Assembly: GCF_003399635.1 (NCBI RefSeq)
Contig: NZ_NBXB01000011.1
Span: forward strand, 300,352 to 364,351
Direction of reading: 5' to 3'
DNA length: 64,000 nt
DNA from: Subtercola boreus
GTDB taxonomy: Bacteria > Actinomycetota > Actinomycetes > Actinomycetales > Microbacteriaceae
Shown here in pieces: positions 25,734 to 34,484 of this stretch; within the stretch, counting starts at the first letter, position 1, and every line of letters starts with the position of its first letter. The notes beneath the pieces were generated by a model that saw nothing but the letters and a program-made list of their open reading frames with translations, did no database searches and was not told the origin of the DNA. Both the position numbers and the translations under genes were made by a program.

Positions 25734-26127
25734 AGTCGTCGTCGCTCGAGCCGAAGTCGGGTCGGACGTCCCAGCCGGTCTGTCGACGGAGCGTCGCCAC
25801 CAGTGTCAACGCCTGCAGCCGCGCCTGGTCGGTGCTCACGCTGCTGTAGACGTCGATCGCGAGGGGCGGCGGTTCGCCGAGCTTCGGAAGCTCCACCTCC
25901 ACCCACGCCCCCTCGGCCAGTGGGATCATCGGACGCCCCAGCTTCGCGTTCTCGACAGGCCGATCGACGGCCAGGGAGATCACCGCAAGCGTGTCGAGCT
26001 TCGAGATCGCCTGGCACAGGATGACCGTGGCGCAGTATTCGGGCGCCGCTTCCCGCTGGCGTCTCCACCGTGACAAGCCCCGCCCGAACATGCCCCGCCC
26101 GAACATCCCTCGCCCGAACCGATCCAT
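25732..26127 (-). CDS. Hypothetical protein with N-terminal GRGMF repeats
   Basis: A 131-aa protein of unknown function. Residues 4-20 are a repeat F-GRGMF-GRGMF-GRGLS, encoded by a 15-bp tandem repeat. The rest (EYCATVILCQAISKLDTLAVISLAVDRPVE, then PLAEGAWVEVELPKLGEPPPLAIDVYSS) has a mixed alpha/beta pattern and an acidic end GSSDDD. An internal start after the repeats is possible. No relatives are recognised. Confidence 0.6.
   Translation of the reverse strand: MDRFGRGMFGRGMFGRGLSRWRRQREAAPEYCATVILCQAISKLDTLAVISLAVDRPVENAKLGRPMIPLAEGAWVEVELPKLGEPPPLAIDVYSSVSTDQARLQALTLVATLRRQTGWDVRPDFGSSDDD
26078..26122 (-). repeat. 15-bp tandem repeat (3 units) at the 5' end of the hypothetical gene
   Basis: Plus-strand units ccccgcccgaacatg, ccccgcccgaacatc and cctcgcccgaaccga (26078-26092, 26093-26107, 26108-26122) encode the GRGMF repeats on the minus strand. 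Confidence 0.85.
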
Positions 26128-26148
26128 GGCTTCAGGCTACCGTCGGGG

Positions 26149-27594
26149 TCAGAAAGGTGGGTGCATGGCCGCTCCGTCCTCGAAGCGCGGCACGTGCTGC
26201 GGCAGGGGTGTCGGTTCGACGATGTACTCGAAGCCAGCCGGTGACGTCCAGGTGATCGTGCCGTCAGCGGCCTGTTCGACAGACCACTCCGTGTGGTGTT
26301 TCACTTCATGGTGCCGTGAGCACAGCGGGCTGATGTTGCGGAGTTCGGTGTGACCGCCGTCACTCCAGGCGACGGTGTGGTCGAGGTCTGAGGTCGCCGA
26401 GGACTCGCAACTCAGCGGGAAGGTGCACTCGGCATAGGTGAGGCGGATGAGTTCGTCGAGATCGGCGGGTGGCCGGTACCTCGCGCGACCGTAGGCCAGC
26501 GCGCACCCTGTGATGGGGTCGGTGAGCACGCGCGTGACACTCGGCGCGTCGCGGGTCAGGCGGAGGGCGGTGAGCCGGTCGATCGGCCCATACCCCTCGA
26601 GATGCGCGAACCCTGAGGCGGGAGCGCGCCCTCCCTGCGGCGATCCGATCGGCGACCCGCAGGGGCCGTGATCGAGGCCGTTGGCAGTGCTGTCGCGCCT
26701 GCTGCTGCGGGCCGTGGGTGGTGCTGGGGGAGAGGCCGCACCTGGTGCGGGGGGAGGGTCGAGGAGGGTGAGGGCAGGGACTGTCACGTGGATGCGGGCA
26801 CGGATGCCTCTCGTGACGCCGTCGAAGCTCGTCTCGCCGTTGAGGAGCAGGTCGCTGAGGGTGTCGACGCGGAGTTGGGCGATGGTGCGGGGGTCGCCGT
26901 TGTTCTTCGCGGATCGCGCCAGTTCGTGGGCGCGGTTGTAGATGGCGACCGCTTCGACGGCGGGCAGGTAGTGCGTCAGGTAGGTCATGCCGTCGGAGGC
27001 GGGATCGATGTCGAGACGTCTTCTCGCGGCTGCGTCGAGGTGCCGCTGGACGGCGGTCGTCGGCTGCGCCTCCTCGACCGCCGCTCGCGCCAGCCGGTCG
27101 AGCCGCTGGACGGTGACGGTGCGTGCACGGGGAAGAATGGCGCGCTCGTAGTCCGCGACGCACGACGGCGCAAGGGCGGTGCTGTGCTGCACGATTTTCT
27201 CGGCGTGGCGATAGGAGATCGCACCAGCCTCGAGGGCCGCCCGGGTGGCGGCGAACGGGCCGGTCAGGCCTTCGCTGGTGTGGAGGAGCCGACGGGCGTC
27301 GTTCTCGCTCTGGTGGAGCGCGACGGCGAGTTCCGTGATGAGCTGGCGCTCGACAACCATGTCGCTCGACCACTGCGGGCCACCCGTGAACGAGTCCGTC
27401 GTGTGAAGGGCGGTGCCGGCGAGGCGGGCCTCCTCAACGAGTTCTGTCAGAACGGCATACGTGGCCGCGATGGCCTTGTGCTGCGAGACGACAGCGCTGA
27501 CGGCCGCCGCGAACCGCTGCCGTTTCGAGGGCCCGACAGAGACCAGGGCGGGTGCTCCGACCGGCTTGTCGATGGTGAGTGATCCTCGTGTCAT
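26149..27594 (-). CDS. DUF222/HNH endonuclease-domain protein
   Basis: A 481-aa protein with an N-terminal DUF222 region (about residues 35-260; LTELVEEARLAG, GAISYRHAEKIVQHS) and a C-terminal HNH nuclease motif (about 405-440: SATSDLDHTVAWSDGGHTELRNISPLCSRHHEVKHH). The His and Asn of the ββα-metal finger are present. This family is highly amplified in actinobacteria; its role is unknown. A second member lies at the right end of the window. Confidence 0.93.
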   Translation of the reverse strand: MTRGSLTIDKPVGAPALVSVGPSKRQRFAAAVSAVVSQHKAIAATYAVLTELVEEARLAGTALHTTDSFTGGPQWSSDMVVERQLITELAVALHQSENDARRLLHTSEGLTGPFAATRAALEAGAISYRHAEKIVQHSTALAPSCVADYERAILPRARTVTVQRLDRLARAAVEEAQPTTAVQRHLDAAARRRLDIDPASDGMTYLTHYLPAVEAVAIYNRAHELARSAKNNGDPRTIAQLRVDTLSDLLLNGETSFDGVTRGIRARIHVTVPALTLLDPPPAPGAASPPAPPTARSSRRDSTANGLDHGPCGSPIGSPQGGRAPASGFAHLEGYGPIDRLTALRLTRDAPSVTRVLTDPITGCALAYGRARYRPPADLDELIRLTYAECTFPLSCESSATSDLDHTVAWSDGGHTELRNISPLCSRHHEVKHHTEWSVEQAADGTITWTSPAGFEYIVEPTPLPQHVPRFEDGAAMHPPF

Positions 27595-27704
27595 GGGTCA
27601 AGCCAACCACGTCCCGCCGACATCCGCGGCCGAATCCCGATACTGGTGGAGAACTCGCACAACGACCCTCCTGTGGACGAGAAGAGGCCCCCGCGCCGAG
27701 TCTT

Positions 27705-28262
27705 CTAGAAGAGCATTGCGGTCCCGGAGGACCGGGTGGTGGGCGCCGAAACGGGAGCCGATGAGGAATCGGCGACAGCCACTGCGCTCATCTGCGCGGC
27801 CCCCGGGTACCCCGGCCCCGCATCGGGCGCACGACCGCACGAGTACGCCTCTGCGGCACCGCGGGCGCGGGCATCCGCTGCTTCATTCAGCGTGTGTCCG
27901 ACGTGACCCTTGACCCATTCGAAGCGGTAGCGCCGCCCGGCGATCGCGTCGTCGATCTCCTTGATGAGGTCGAGGTTCATGACAGGTTTGCCGTCGCCCT
28001 TCCGCCAGCCCTTGCGCTTCCAGCCGGCCATCCACTTGGTGATCGTATTGATGACGTACTGGCTGTCGCAGAGGATGTGCAGGTCGTCGTCGACATGCGC
28101 CGTCGCGCGGAAGAGCTCGAGCACCGCCTTGAGCTCACCCATGTTGTTGGTGCCGTGCGGCCAGCCGCCGGCCCCCCAGGTGTTGTCGTCGATGTACCAG
28201 GCCCAGCCCGCCGGGCCGGGGTTACCGAGTGCTGAGCCGTCGGCGGATGCGGTGATAGTCAT
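27705..28262 (-). CDS. rnhA: Ribonuclease HI
   Basis: A 185-aa RNase HI that degrades RNA in RNA/DNA hybrids. The four acidic catalytic residues are visible: D in SADGSALGNPGPAG (about residue 8), E in NMGELKAV (about 43), D in ILCDSQYV (about 66) and D in HTLNEAADARA (about 130), with the preceding His in VKGHVGH. The start ATG 28262 gives MTITASADG directly at the first strand. A C-terminal Ala/Ser/Pro-rich extension of about 45 residues is longer than in typical RNase HI. Confidence 0.95.
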   Translation of the reverse strand: MTITASADGSALGNPGPAGWAWYIDDNTWGAGGWPHGTNNMGELKAVLELFRATAHVDDDLHILCDSQYVINTITKWMAGWKRKGWRKGDGKPVMNLDLIKEIDDAIAGRRYRFEWVKGHVGHTLNEAADARARGAAEAYSCGRAPDAGPGYPGAAQMSAVAVADSSSAPVSAPTTRSSGTAMLF

Positions 28263-28320
28263 TGCACCAAGGGTAGCGTCCGGGCGGCGGACCAGTGTCT
28301 GGCGGCGGAAGGTGATCCGT

Positions 28321-29097
28321 TCACGACCGGTCGAGCAGCGCCTCGATCTCGGCCACGACGAGATCGGGACGCGTGATGAACGGGTGATGCCCGGTGGGCA
28401 CCTCGACCGAGCGGGTCGCCCGGGCGGCGTGGAAGCGCTGCAGCCCGATCGAGGTGCTCCGGTCGTCGGCGCACACGAGATACGTCGAGTCGACACCCTG
28501 CCAGCCCGCGGCTGTGGTCGGCGTGATGAAGGATCCGACGGCCTGCGCGGTCACCCGCGACCAGGCCTCATTCTGCGTGCCCGTATCGGCGTCCTGCAGG
28601 AAACGGGCGCCGAACGAGGACGCGTCGTACCCCGTGACGCTGAGCGTGCCGTCACCGTTGTCGCTGATGGAGACGGGGTCGCTCTCGCCGCTCATGATCA
28701 TGCCCTGCGCCTGCCCGATGTCGGGGAGGTACGACGACACGTAGAGAAGGCTCCGCACGGCAGGATGCGTGCCGGCTTCGGCGATGACCGTGCCGCCGTA
28801 GGAGTGCCCGACGACGATCGCCGAACCCGGGTCGTCGAGGCTGTCGAGTTCGGCGCGGAGCGCTGCGGCGTCAGCCACCAGCCCCGGGGCGGCAGGCTGC
28901 GCGGCGCCAGGCTGCGCTGCGACCGACTGCTCTGCGACCCGCTGCGCCGCCACCGGCTGCGGCGAGCCGTCACCGCAGGACGGCAGCTCGAGCGCGCGGC
29001 TCCGGATGCCCGTGCGGGCGAGGAGCAGGTCGGCAGTGCGCTGCCACCACCACTGGCCGTCGCGAACCAGGGCGCCGTGCACGAAGATCAGGTCCAT
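28321..29097 (-). CDS. Alpha/beta hydrolase
   Basis: A 258-aa hydrolase. MDLIFVHGALVRDGQWWW gives the oxyanion-loop HG motif at residue 7; the nucleophile elbow is VVGHSYGGTV (Ser about 96) and the C-terminal histidine is in VEVPTGHHPFITRP (about 236). The acid is probably in VCADDRSTS. An Ala/Gln-rich insert with AAQ repeats (about 49-70) separates the first strands. An in-frame upstream extension to 29283 lacks similarity, so ATG 29097 is used. Resembles EstC/MenH-like hydrolases of unknown substrate. Confidence 0.9.
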   Translation of the reverse strand: MDLIFVHGALVRDGQWWWQRTADLLLARTGIRSRALELPSCGDGSPQPVAAQRVAEQSVAAQPGAAQPAAPGLVADAAALRAELDSLDDPGSAIVVGHSYGGTVIAEAGTHPAVRSLLYVSSYLPDIGQAQGMIMSGESDPVSISDNGDGTLSVTGYDASSFGARFLQDADTGTQNEAWSRVTAQAVGSFITPTTAAGWQGVDSTYLVCADDRSTSIGLQRFHAARATRSVEVPTGHHPFITRPDLVVAEIEALLDRS

Positions 29098-29275
29098 CTG
29101 TGTTGCTCCCGTCACCCGGCGCAGGTGCGCTGCCGGTGGATCCGATCGTACGGATACCGGGGCCGCCGACGGTGCGGGTTCGCTCACAGCATCGGGGAGT
29201 GCGGTCAACCCCTGGGTCAGCGGGGCAGGTGCGGGTTTGATGGGAGACGACCCGACGGATGAGACGGAGAAGACG

Positions 29276-29713
29276 ATGGCCAATACGACAGCCGAGGATC
29301 TCGGGCTCGACCCGGCGTCTGGCGCGGCCGACCAGCTCTACGGGTGGTTCCTCGCGAGCCTGCTGTTCGGTCGCCCGGTGCAGCAGAGCGTCGCGGCCGC
29401 GACCTGGCGCGTTCTCCTGAAGCACGGGCTGACGAGTCCCGGCCGGTTCGCTGACTATGACCGGGAAGGGCTCCGGGCCCTGCTCGACGAAGGGCACTAT
29501 GCGCGCATCGACTATGTGATGACCGATGAACTCCACGCCGTGATGGCGTCCGTCAAGCGTGAACATGGTTCTGTGAGCGAGCTCGTGAAGCACGCCACAT
29601 CCAGAGCCGACCTCCGGGCGACTCTGCTTGACTGGAAGGGCATCGGCCCGAAGACAACTGACATCTTTCTCGGGGAGATTCCCGACCGGGTGATCGGAAG
29701 CGCCGTCAGTTGA
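29276..29713 (+). CDS. Short helix-hairpin-helix (HhH-GPD-like) protein
   Basis: A 145-aa, mostly helical protein. LLDWKGIGPKTTDIFLGEI (about residues 119-137) is a helix-hairpin-helix DNA-binding motif like that of endonuclease III-type glycosylases, but the protein is much shorter than EndoIII and lacks a C-terminal Fe-S cluster. The start ATG 29276 follows GGAGAA; an in-frame ATG at 29240 is an alternative. Catalytic residues are not clear, so enzymatic function is uncertain. Confidence 0.75.
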   Translation: MANTTAEDLGLDPASGAADQLYGWFLASLLFGRPVQQSVAAATWRVLLKHGLTSPGRFADYDREGLRALLDEGHYARIDYVMTDELHAVMASVKREHGSVSELVKHATSRADLRATLLDWKGIGPKTTDIFLGEIPDRVIGSAVS

Positions 29714-29745
29714 CGAGCGCACAGAAAGAAAAAGAAGGAGTCACC

Positions 29746-30600
29746 ATGCACATCACACTGCTCGGAACAGGAACCATGGGCGCCGGGATGGCCCGCTCGA
29801 TGCTCCGAGCGGGCCTCACGGTCACCGTCTGGAACAGGCACAGCGAGAAGGCGGAGCCACTGGCCGAGGATGGCGCGACCGTCGCATCCTCGTCAGCGGC
29901 TGCCGTCGCCGGGGCAGATGTGGTGCTGACGATGCTGTTCGACGAGCAGGCCGTGACCGAGACAGCCGCCGAGTTCCTCCCGCACCTGGCCGACGGGGCG
30001 ATCTGGATGCAGAGCGCCACCGTCGGGGTCGCCGGCACAGCGCGTCTCGCGAAGCTGGCCGCCCTGCACGGTGTGCCGTTCGTCGATGCGCCCATGGTCG
30101 GCACGAAGAAGCCGGCCGAGGAGGGCGCGCTCGTCGTGCTTGTGTCGGGGGAGAGGGCGAGCATCCAGAGCCTCGGGCCGGTGCTCGACGCAATCGGTTC
30201 GAAGACAGTCGAGGCGGGCGACGAGCTCGGTGCGGCGAGCGCGCTGAAGCTGGCCTGCAACGCGTGGGTGGCCTCGCTCACCGCGGCGACCGCGCAGTCG
30301 ATCCAGATGTGCCGGGCCCTGGGGGTGGATCCGGCGTTGTTCCTGCACGCCATCGACGGCGGGCCCTCGAACACGCCCTATGCGCAGCTGAAGGGCGGCA
30401 TGATGATCGACGGCGACTTCACGGCATCGTTCGCGGTCGACGGTCTCACGAAGGACCTCGGGCTGATGCAGGAGGCGGCGACCGGGACGGCTCTGTCGGC
30501 CGCGCTCCTCGAACCGCTTCACGCGGTGTTCGCGCGAGCGGGTGGCGAGGGGCATGGTTCCGAGGACATCGCCGCAGTGTTCGAGGCGTTCCGGGCCTGA
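29746..30600 (+). CDS. NAD(P)-dependent beta-hydroxyacid dehydrogenase-type oxidoreductase
   Basis: A 284-aa member of the 3-hydroxyisobutyrate dehydrogenase/6-phosphogluconate dehydrogenase family. The Rossmann motif is LLGTGTMGAGMARSM (about residues 4-18); substrate-loop DAPMVGTKKPAEEGAL (about 117-132) matches the D-A-P-x-x-G motif, and the catalytic lysine lies in ALKLACNAW (about 168). A strong Shine-Dalgarno AAGAAGGAG precedes the ATG. The substrate is unknown. The last codons form the first unit of a 9-bp tandem repeat. Confidence 0.94.
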   Translation: MHITLLGTGTMGAGMARSMLRAGLTVTVWNRHSEKAEPLAEDGATVASSSAAAVAGADVVLTMLFDEQAVTETAAEFLPHLADGAIWMQSATVGVAGTARLAKLAALHGVPFVDAPMVGTKKPAEEGALVVLVSGERASIQSLGPVLDAIGSKTVEAGDELGAASALKLACNAWVASLTAATAQSIQMCRALGVDPALFLHAIDGGPSNTPYAQLKGGMMIDGDFTASFAVDGLTKDLGLMQEAATGTALSAALLEPLHAVFARAGGEGHGSEDIAAVFEAFRA

Positions 30601-30627
30601 CGGGCCTGACGGGCCTGACGGGCCTGA
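30592..30627 (+). repeat. 9-bp tandem repeat, 4 units, containing the stop codon
   Basis: The unit cgggcctga occurs four times (30592-30627). The first copy carries the final Arg-Ala codons and the TGA of the dehydrogenase gene, and each further copy repeats the in-frame stop. Confidence 0.92.
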
Positions 30628-30685
30628 CGCGCGGGACGGGCTGCGACGGTGGGCACAGGGATAGGCACAGGGGCGGCGTCGTGCC

Positions 30686-32383
30686 TCAGATCGCTGCGAC
30701 GGGGGCTGCCAGTGCGATGATCTCGGCGATACGGCCCTTGCAGCCGCCGCAGCCCGTACCGGCCCGGGTGGCCTTCCCGACGCACTCGACGGTGCGCTGG
30801 CCTTCGGCGACGACCTCGGTGATGCGCCCGACGGTGACGCCGTTGCACCAGCAGACGGTAGCGTGCGGTGCGAGCGGATCGGAGCCGACTGACTCGGCCG
30901 CGCCGGTTCCGTCAAGGTGGAGCAGTGAGGAGCGGTCGGCGGGCAGTTCACCCCGGCTCTCGAAGAGCAGTGTCAGCTCTGCGCCCAACCGGGGGCAACC
31001 CGCTGAGACGAAGCCGGTGAGAACGCCGCCTTCCGTGACCAGCTTGACGTAACTTCCGCGGGCCGGGTCGGCCCACTGGGTGACCTCGTGCGCGTCATCC
31101 CAGAGGTCGGCCGAGTAGTCGCCGCCCGAGACGATGTCGACACCTTCCGCCTTCAGCATGACCACGGAGGGGCGTTCGGCGGCGAGCACAGAAGGCAAGG
31201 CCGCGGATGTTGCAGCGGCAGCATCGGCAGCACCCGCAGCAGCAGCAGGCCCGGCGAGGGTCGTGGCCTCTCTGACGAGCGACGCTGCGAGCCAGTCGGC
31301 CTGCCGCCAGCCCGGGCCGATCAGACCGGACGGGGCTCCAAAGATCCGCGCGGCAGGGGCGCGCTCGCTACTCGGGCGCTCGCCGGGGCCGCGTCGGGCC
31401 GCATCACCGTCGGTCCGCTCCACGATGTGTGCGCAGTCGCCGATAGCGAAGACGTTCACATCGTCCCACGAGCGGAGCATGCTGTCGACGACGATCCCGG
31501 CTGACACCGTAAGCTGGGCGGCCGCGGCGAGTTCGGTTCGCGCGCTGACGCCGCAAGAGAGAACCAGAAGGTCGCCGCCGATCTGCTTGCCGTCGGCGCA
31601 GACCAGAGCGTCGAAGTGGGCCCGGCCCGTGTTGTCGTGCCGCAGCAGCACGCTCTCGGCGCGTGAGTGCGGTGCCATCACGACGCCGGCGCGGCGGGCG
31701 GCGCTCGCCAGCACCCGGCCGCCGCCGGTGTCGAGATTGCGGGCCATCGGGATGTCGCCGTGGTAGACGGCAACGACCTCTGCGCCCTGCTCGGCGGCTG
31801 CGAGGGCGAGTTCGATCCCGAGCACGCCTGCTCCGAGAACGACAAGCCGGGCGCGCGATTCGATGGCCGTTCGAAGGGCTGCGGCATCCCGCAGGTCACG
31901 GAGCGCGATCACCCCGTCGGGCAGGGGTGCGGTGCCGCGGTCCATGCGCTCGGCGGAGGGCGACACTTCCAGCCGCGATCGACGCGAACGTTCCAGTCCC
32001 TCGAGGGTCGGAATGTTCGCGCGTGCGCCGGTCGCGAAGACGAGCCGGTCGTAGGGGAGGAGATCTCCGGTGTCGAGGCGCACGGTCTGGCGCACCCGAT
32101 CGAGACCCACGGCCGCTTCGCCGAGCCGGATGCTCACACCAGCGACGCGCGCGGCAGCAGTGTCGGTGGTCTCGAGGCGGTCGCGGGTCGAACGCCCGAC
32201 GGCGAATTCCGCGAGGAGCACGCGGTTGTAGGCGTCATCGGTCTCCGCCCCGACCACGGTGAGGGCGACCGTGCCACCTTCCACTGTGTCGAGCAGGCCT
32301 TCGACGAACCGGGCACCGACGGGACCGTAGCCAACCAGCACCACGCGGAGCGGCTGCGCGGAGCGGAGCGGCTGCGCGGTCAT
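30686..32383 (-). CDS. nasB: Assimilatory nitrate reductase electron-transfer subunit (FAD/NAD, BFD [2Fe-2S]; NasB-like)
   Basis: A 565-aa FAD/NAD(P)-dependent oxidoreductase. The first Rossmann motif is VVLVGYGPVGARFVEGL (about residues 13-29), the second VVLGAGVLGIELALAAAEQGAEVV, and FAIGDCAH binds FAD. The C-terminus carries a BFD-type [2Fe-2S] domain with Cys pairs in CWCNGV and GTGCGGCKG (about 516-555). It resembles the N-terminal half of NirB and Bacillus NasB, which passes electrons from NADH to the catalytic subunit. The ATG overlaps the stop of the nitrate reductase gene (ATGA), so both are made together. Confidence 0.9.
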   Translation of the reverse strand: MTAQPLRSAQPLRVVLVGYGPVGARFVEGLLDTVEGGTVALTVVGAETDDAYNRVLLAEFAVGRSTRDRLETTDTAAARVAGVSIRLGEAAVGLDRVRQTVRLDTGDLLPYDRLVFATGARANIPTLEGLERSRRSRLEVSPSAERMDRGTAPLPDGVIALRDLRDAAALRTAIESRARLVVLGAGVLGIELALAAAEQGAEVVAVYHGDIPMARNLDTGGGRVLASAARRAGVVMAPHSRAESVLLRHDNTGRAHFDALVCADGKQIGGDLLVLSCGVSARTELAAAAQLTVSAGIVVDSMLRSWDDVNVFAIGDCAHIVERTDGDAARRGPGERPSSERAPAARIFGAPSGLIGPGWRQADWLAASLVREATTLAGPAAAAGAADAAAATSAALPSVLAAERPSVVMLKAEGVDIVSGGDYSADLWDDAHEVTQWADPARGSYVKLVTEGGVLTGFVSAGCPRLGAELTLLFESRGELPADRSSLLHLDGTGAAESVGSDPLAPHATVCWCNGVTVGRITEVVAEGQRTVECVGKATRAGTGCGGCKGRIAEIIALAAPVAAI

Positions 32384-34482
32384 CCGGTCACCTCCAGAAC
32401 CCCTGCCCTGGTCACACTGACGATGGTGCGTTTGAATTCGGGCATCGCCGAGATCGGGTCGACTGCTCTTTCGGTGAGCAGGTTCGCGCACTCGTCACCG
32501 GCATAGTGAAAGGGCAGGAAGACGCAGTCGTGCCGCATTGCGGAGGTCAGTTCGGCGTTCACCCGCACCGTGCCCCGGGTGTTCGAGACGAGCACCGCGT
32601 CGTTCTCGGCAATTCCCAGCCGCGACGCCGTCGCGGGATGGATCTGCAGCCGGGCAGCCGGCCGGGCATCCTGCAGCTCGGGCACCCGGCGGGTCTGGGC
32701 GCCCGACTGGTAGTGCTCGAGCAGACGGCCGGTGAGGAGGGTGAGCGTGTTGCCGACCAGCGGCTCGCTGACAGCGCGGCGCGGCCGAACGGCGACGAGC
32801 CGGGCCAGCCCATCGGGATGGGCGAACGTCTTGAGGAACAGCCGCGGGGTGCCTGCCGAGCCCGGTGTGAAGGGCCAGTATGCGGCGATGCCGGTGTCGA
32901 GCAACGTGTGGCTGAGCCCGGAGTAGTCGGCGATCCCGCCGGCCGAAGCGCGAGCGAGCTCGTCGAAGACCTCTGCGGGTGAGACGGCGAAGGTCGAGGG
33001 TGCGCCGAGTCGCACTGCCAGCTCGTGCAGGATCCACAGTTCGCTCCTCACCCCGGGTGGAGGCTCGATCGCTTGTCGGCGTCGGAGCACCCGGCCCTCG
33101 AGCGAGGTCATCGTGCCCTCCTCCTCCGCCCATTGCGTGACCGGCAGGATCACGTCGGCGAACCGAGCGGTCTCGCTGAAGAAGAAGTCGCACACCACGA
33201 GGAGATCGAGTGTCGTGAGACCTGCCCGCACCGCGGTGACGTCGGGCGCCGAGACAACCACATTCGAACCGTGCACCAGCAGGCAGCGCACGCCGCCCGG
33301 CTGGCCGAGCTCGCCGAGCAGCTCGACGGCGGGAACTCCCGGCCCGGGAATCACGGCGGGGTCGACACCCCAGACCGCGGCGACGTGGGCCCGGGCATCC
33401 GGATCGCTGATCTTCCGGTACCCCGGCAACTGGTCGCACTTCTGGCCGTGTTCGCGGCCGCCCTGACCGTTCCCCTGGCCGGTCATTGTGCCGTAGCCCG
33501 AATGGGAGGAGCCGGGCAGACCGAGCACGAGAGCGAGGTTGATCGCGGCGGTGGCGGTGTCGGTACCGTCGACGTGCTGTTCGACGCCCCGGCCGGTGAG
33601 GATGTAGCTGCCGCCCGCGCCCGCGAGCCGCCTGGCGACCTCCCGCAGCTGGGCCACCGGCACGCCGGTCGTTGCCTGCACCCGCTCGGGCCACCAGGCG
33701 TTCGTCGAGGTGCGGACGGCGTCGTAGCCCGAGGTGCGGGAGCGGAGGTACTGCTCGTCGGCGAGACCCTCCGAGATCACGATGTGCGTGAGCCCGAGCA
33801 GCAGCACGAGGTCGGTGCCGGGGGTGGGCTGCAGGTGGATGCCGCCCCCGTCGTCGGTGAGCCGGGCCGTCGCCGAGCGGCGAGGGTCGACGACGATGAG
33901 CCCACCGGCCTGCCGCGCGCCTGCGAGATGGGCGATGAACGGGGGCATGGTCTCGGCGACGTTCGAGCCGAGGACCAGGATCGTCGAGGCGCTGTCCAGG
34001 TCTTCGACGGCGAACGGCAGGCCACGGTCGAGCCCGAAGGCCCGGTTGCCTGCCGCGGCCGCTGACGACATGCAGAACCGTCCGTTGTAGTCGATGCGTG
34101 AGGTCCCGAGCGCCAGACGGGCGAATTTGCCGAGCTGGTACGCCTTCTCGTTCGTGAGCCCACCGCCGCCGAACACCCCCACCGAGTCGGCTCCGAACCG
34201 CCGTCGACTGTCGGCGAGCCGGTCGGCGACCTGGTCGAGGGCCTCTGTCCAGCTCGCTTCGGCGAATGTGCCGTCGGGCTGCCTGAGCAGCGGATGCACG
34301 ATGCGGTCGCCCGCGTCGAGGAGTTCCGCCGCAGTCCAGCCCTTCTTGCAGAGCCCGCCCCGGTTGGTCGGGAACATCCGGCCCTCGATGGTGACGGATG
34401 CCGGGCGACCCGTGGGCGCGCCGGCCAGAGTCATCGCGCACTGCAGTGCGCAGTACGGGCAGTGGCTCGGAGTCGTCTGCAC
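32380..34482 (-). CDS. nasC: Assimilatory nitrate reductase catalytic subunit (molybdopterin oxidoreductase)
   Basis: A 700-aa bis-MGD molybdoenzyme that reduces nitrate to nitrite in the cytoplasm. The N-terminal [4Fe-4S] site is C8-x2-C11-x3-C15 with C45 (GLCKKGW). FGGGGLTNEKAYQLGKFARLALG, the molybdopterin-binding QWAEEEGTMTSLEGRVLRR and the C-terminal dinucleotide-binding domain (DAVLVSNTRGTVRV) follow in the order known for NasC/NarB. No C-terminal [2Fe-2S] domain is present; that part is supplied by the separate NasB-like protein. It starts 2 nt after the transporter gene. Confidence 0.93.
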   Translation of the reverse strand: MQTTPSHCPYCALQCAMTLAGAPTGRPASVTIEGRMFPTNRGGLCKKGWTAAELLDAGDRIVHPLLRQPDGTFAEASWTEALDQVADRLADSRRRFGADSVGVFGGGGLTNEKAYQLGKFARLALGTSRIDYNGRFCMSSAAAAGNRAFGLDRGLPFAVEDLDSASTILVLGSNVAETMPPFIAHLAGARQAGGLIVVDPRRSATARLTDDGGGIHLQPTPGTDLVLLLGLTHIVISEGLADEQYLRSRTSGYDAVRTSTNAWWPERVQATTGVPVAQLREVARRLAGAGGSYILTGRGVEQHVDGTDTATAAINLALVLGLPGSSHSGYGTMTGQGNGQGGREHGQKCDQLPGYRKISDPDARAHVAAVWGVDPAVIPGPGVPAVELLGELGQPGGVRCLLVHGSNVVVSAPDVTAVRAGLTTLDLLVVCDFFFSETARFADVILPVTQWAEEEGTMTSLEGRVLRRRQAIEPPPGVRSELWILHELAVRLGAPSTFAVSPAEVFDELARASAGGIADYSGLSHTLLDTGIAAYWPFTPGSAGTPRLFLKTFAHPDGLARLVAVRPRRAVSEPLVGNTLTLLTGRLLEHYQSGAQTRRVPELQDARPAARLQIHPATASRLGIAENDAVLVSNTRGTVRVNAELTSAMRHDCVFLPFHYAGDECANLLTERAVDPISAMPEFKRTIVSVTRAGVLEVTG

Positions 34483-34484
34483 GA

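Noticed and set aside
26149..27594. HNH gene as a homing endonuclease or mobile element
   Set aside because: DUF222-HNH proteins are widespread chromosomal families. No inverted ends, intron or target duplication is visible here or at 62901-64000.
29276..29713. HhH protein as a functional endonuclease III
   Set aside because: Too short, no Fe-S cysteines and no clear catalytic Lys/Asp pair; left as an HhH-like protein.
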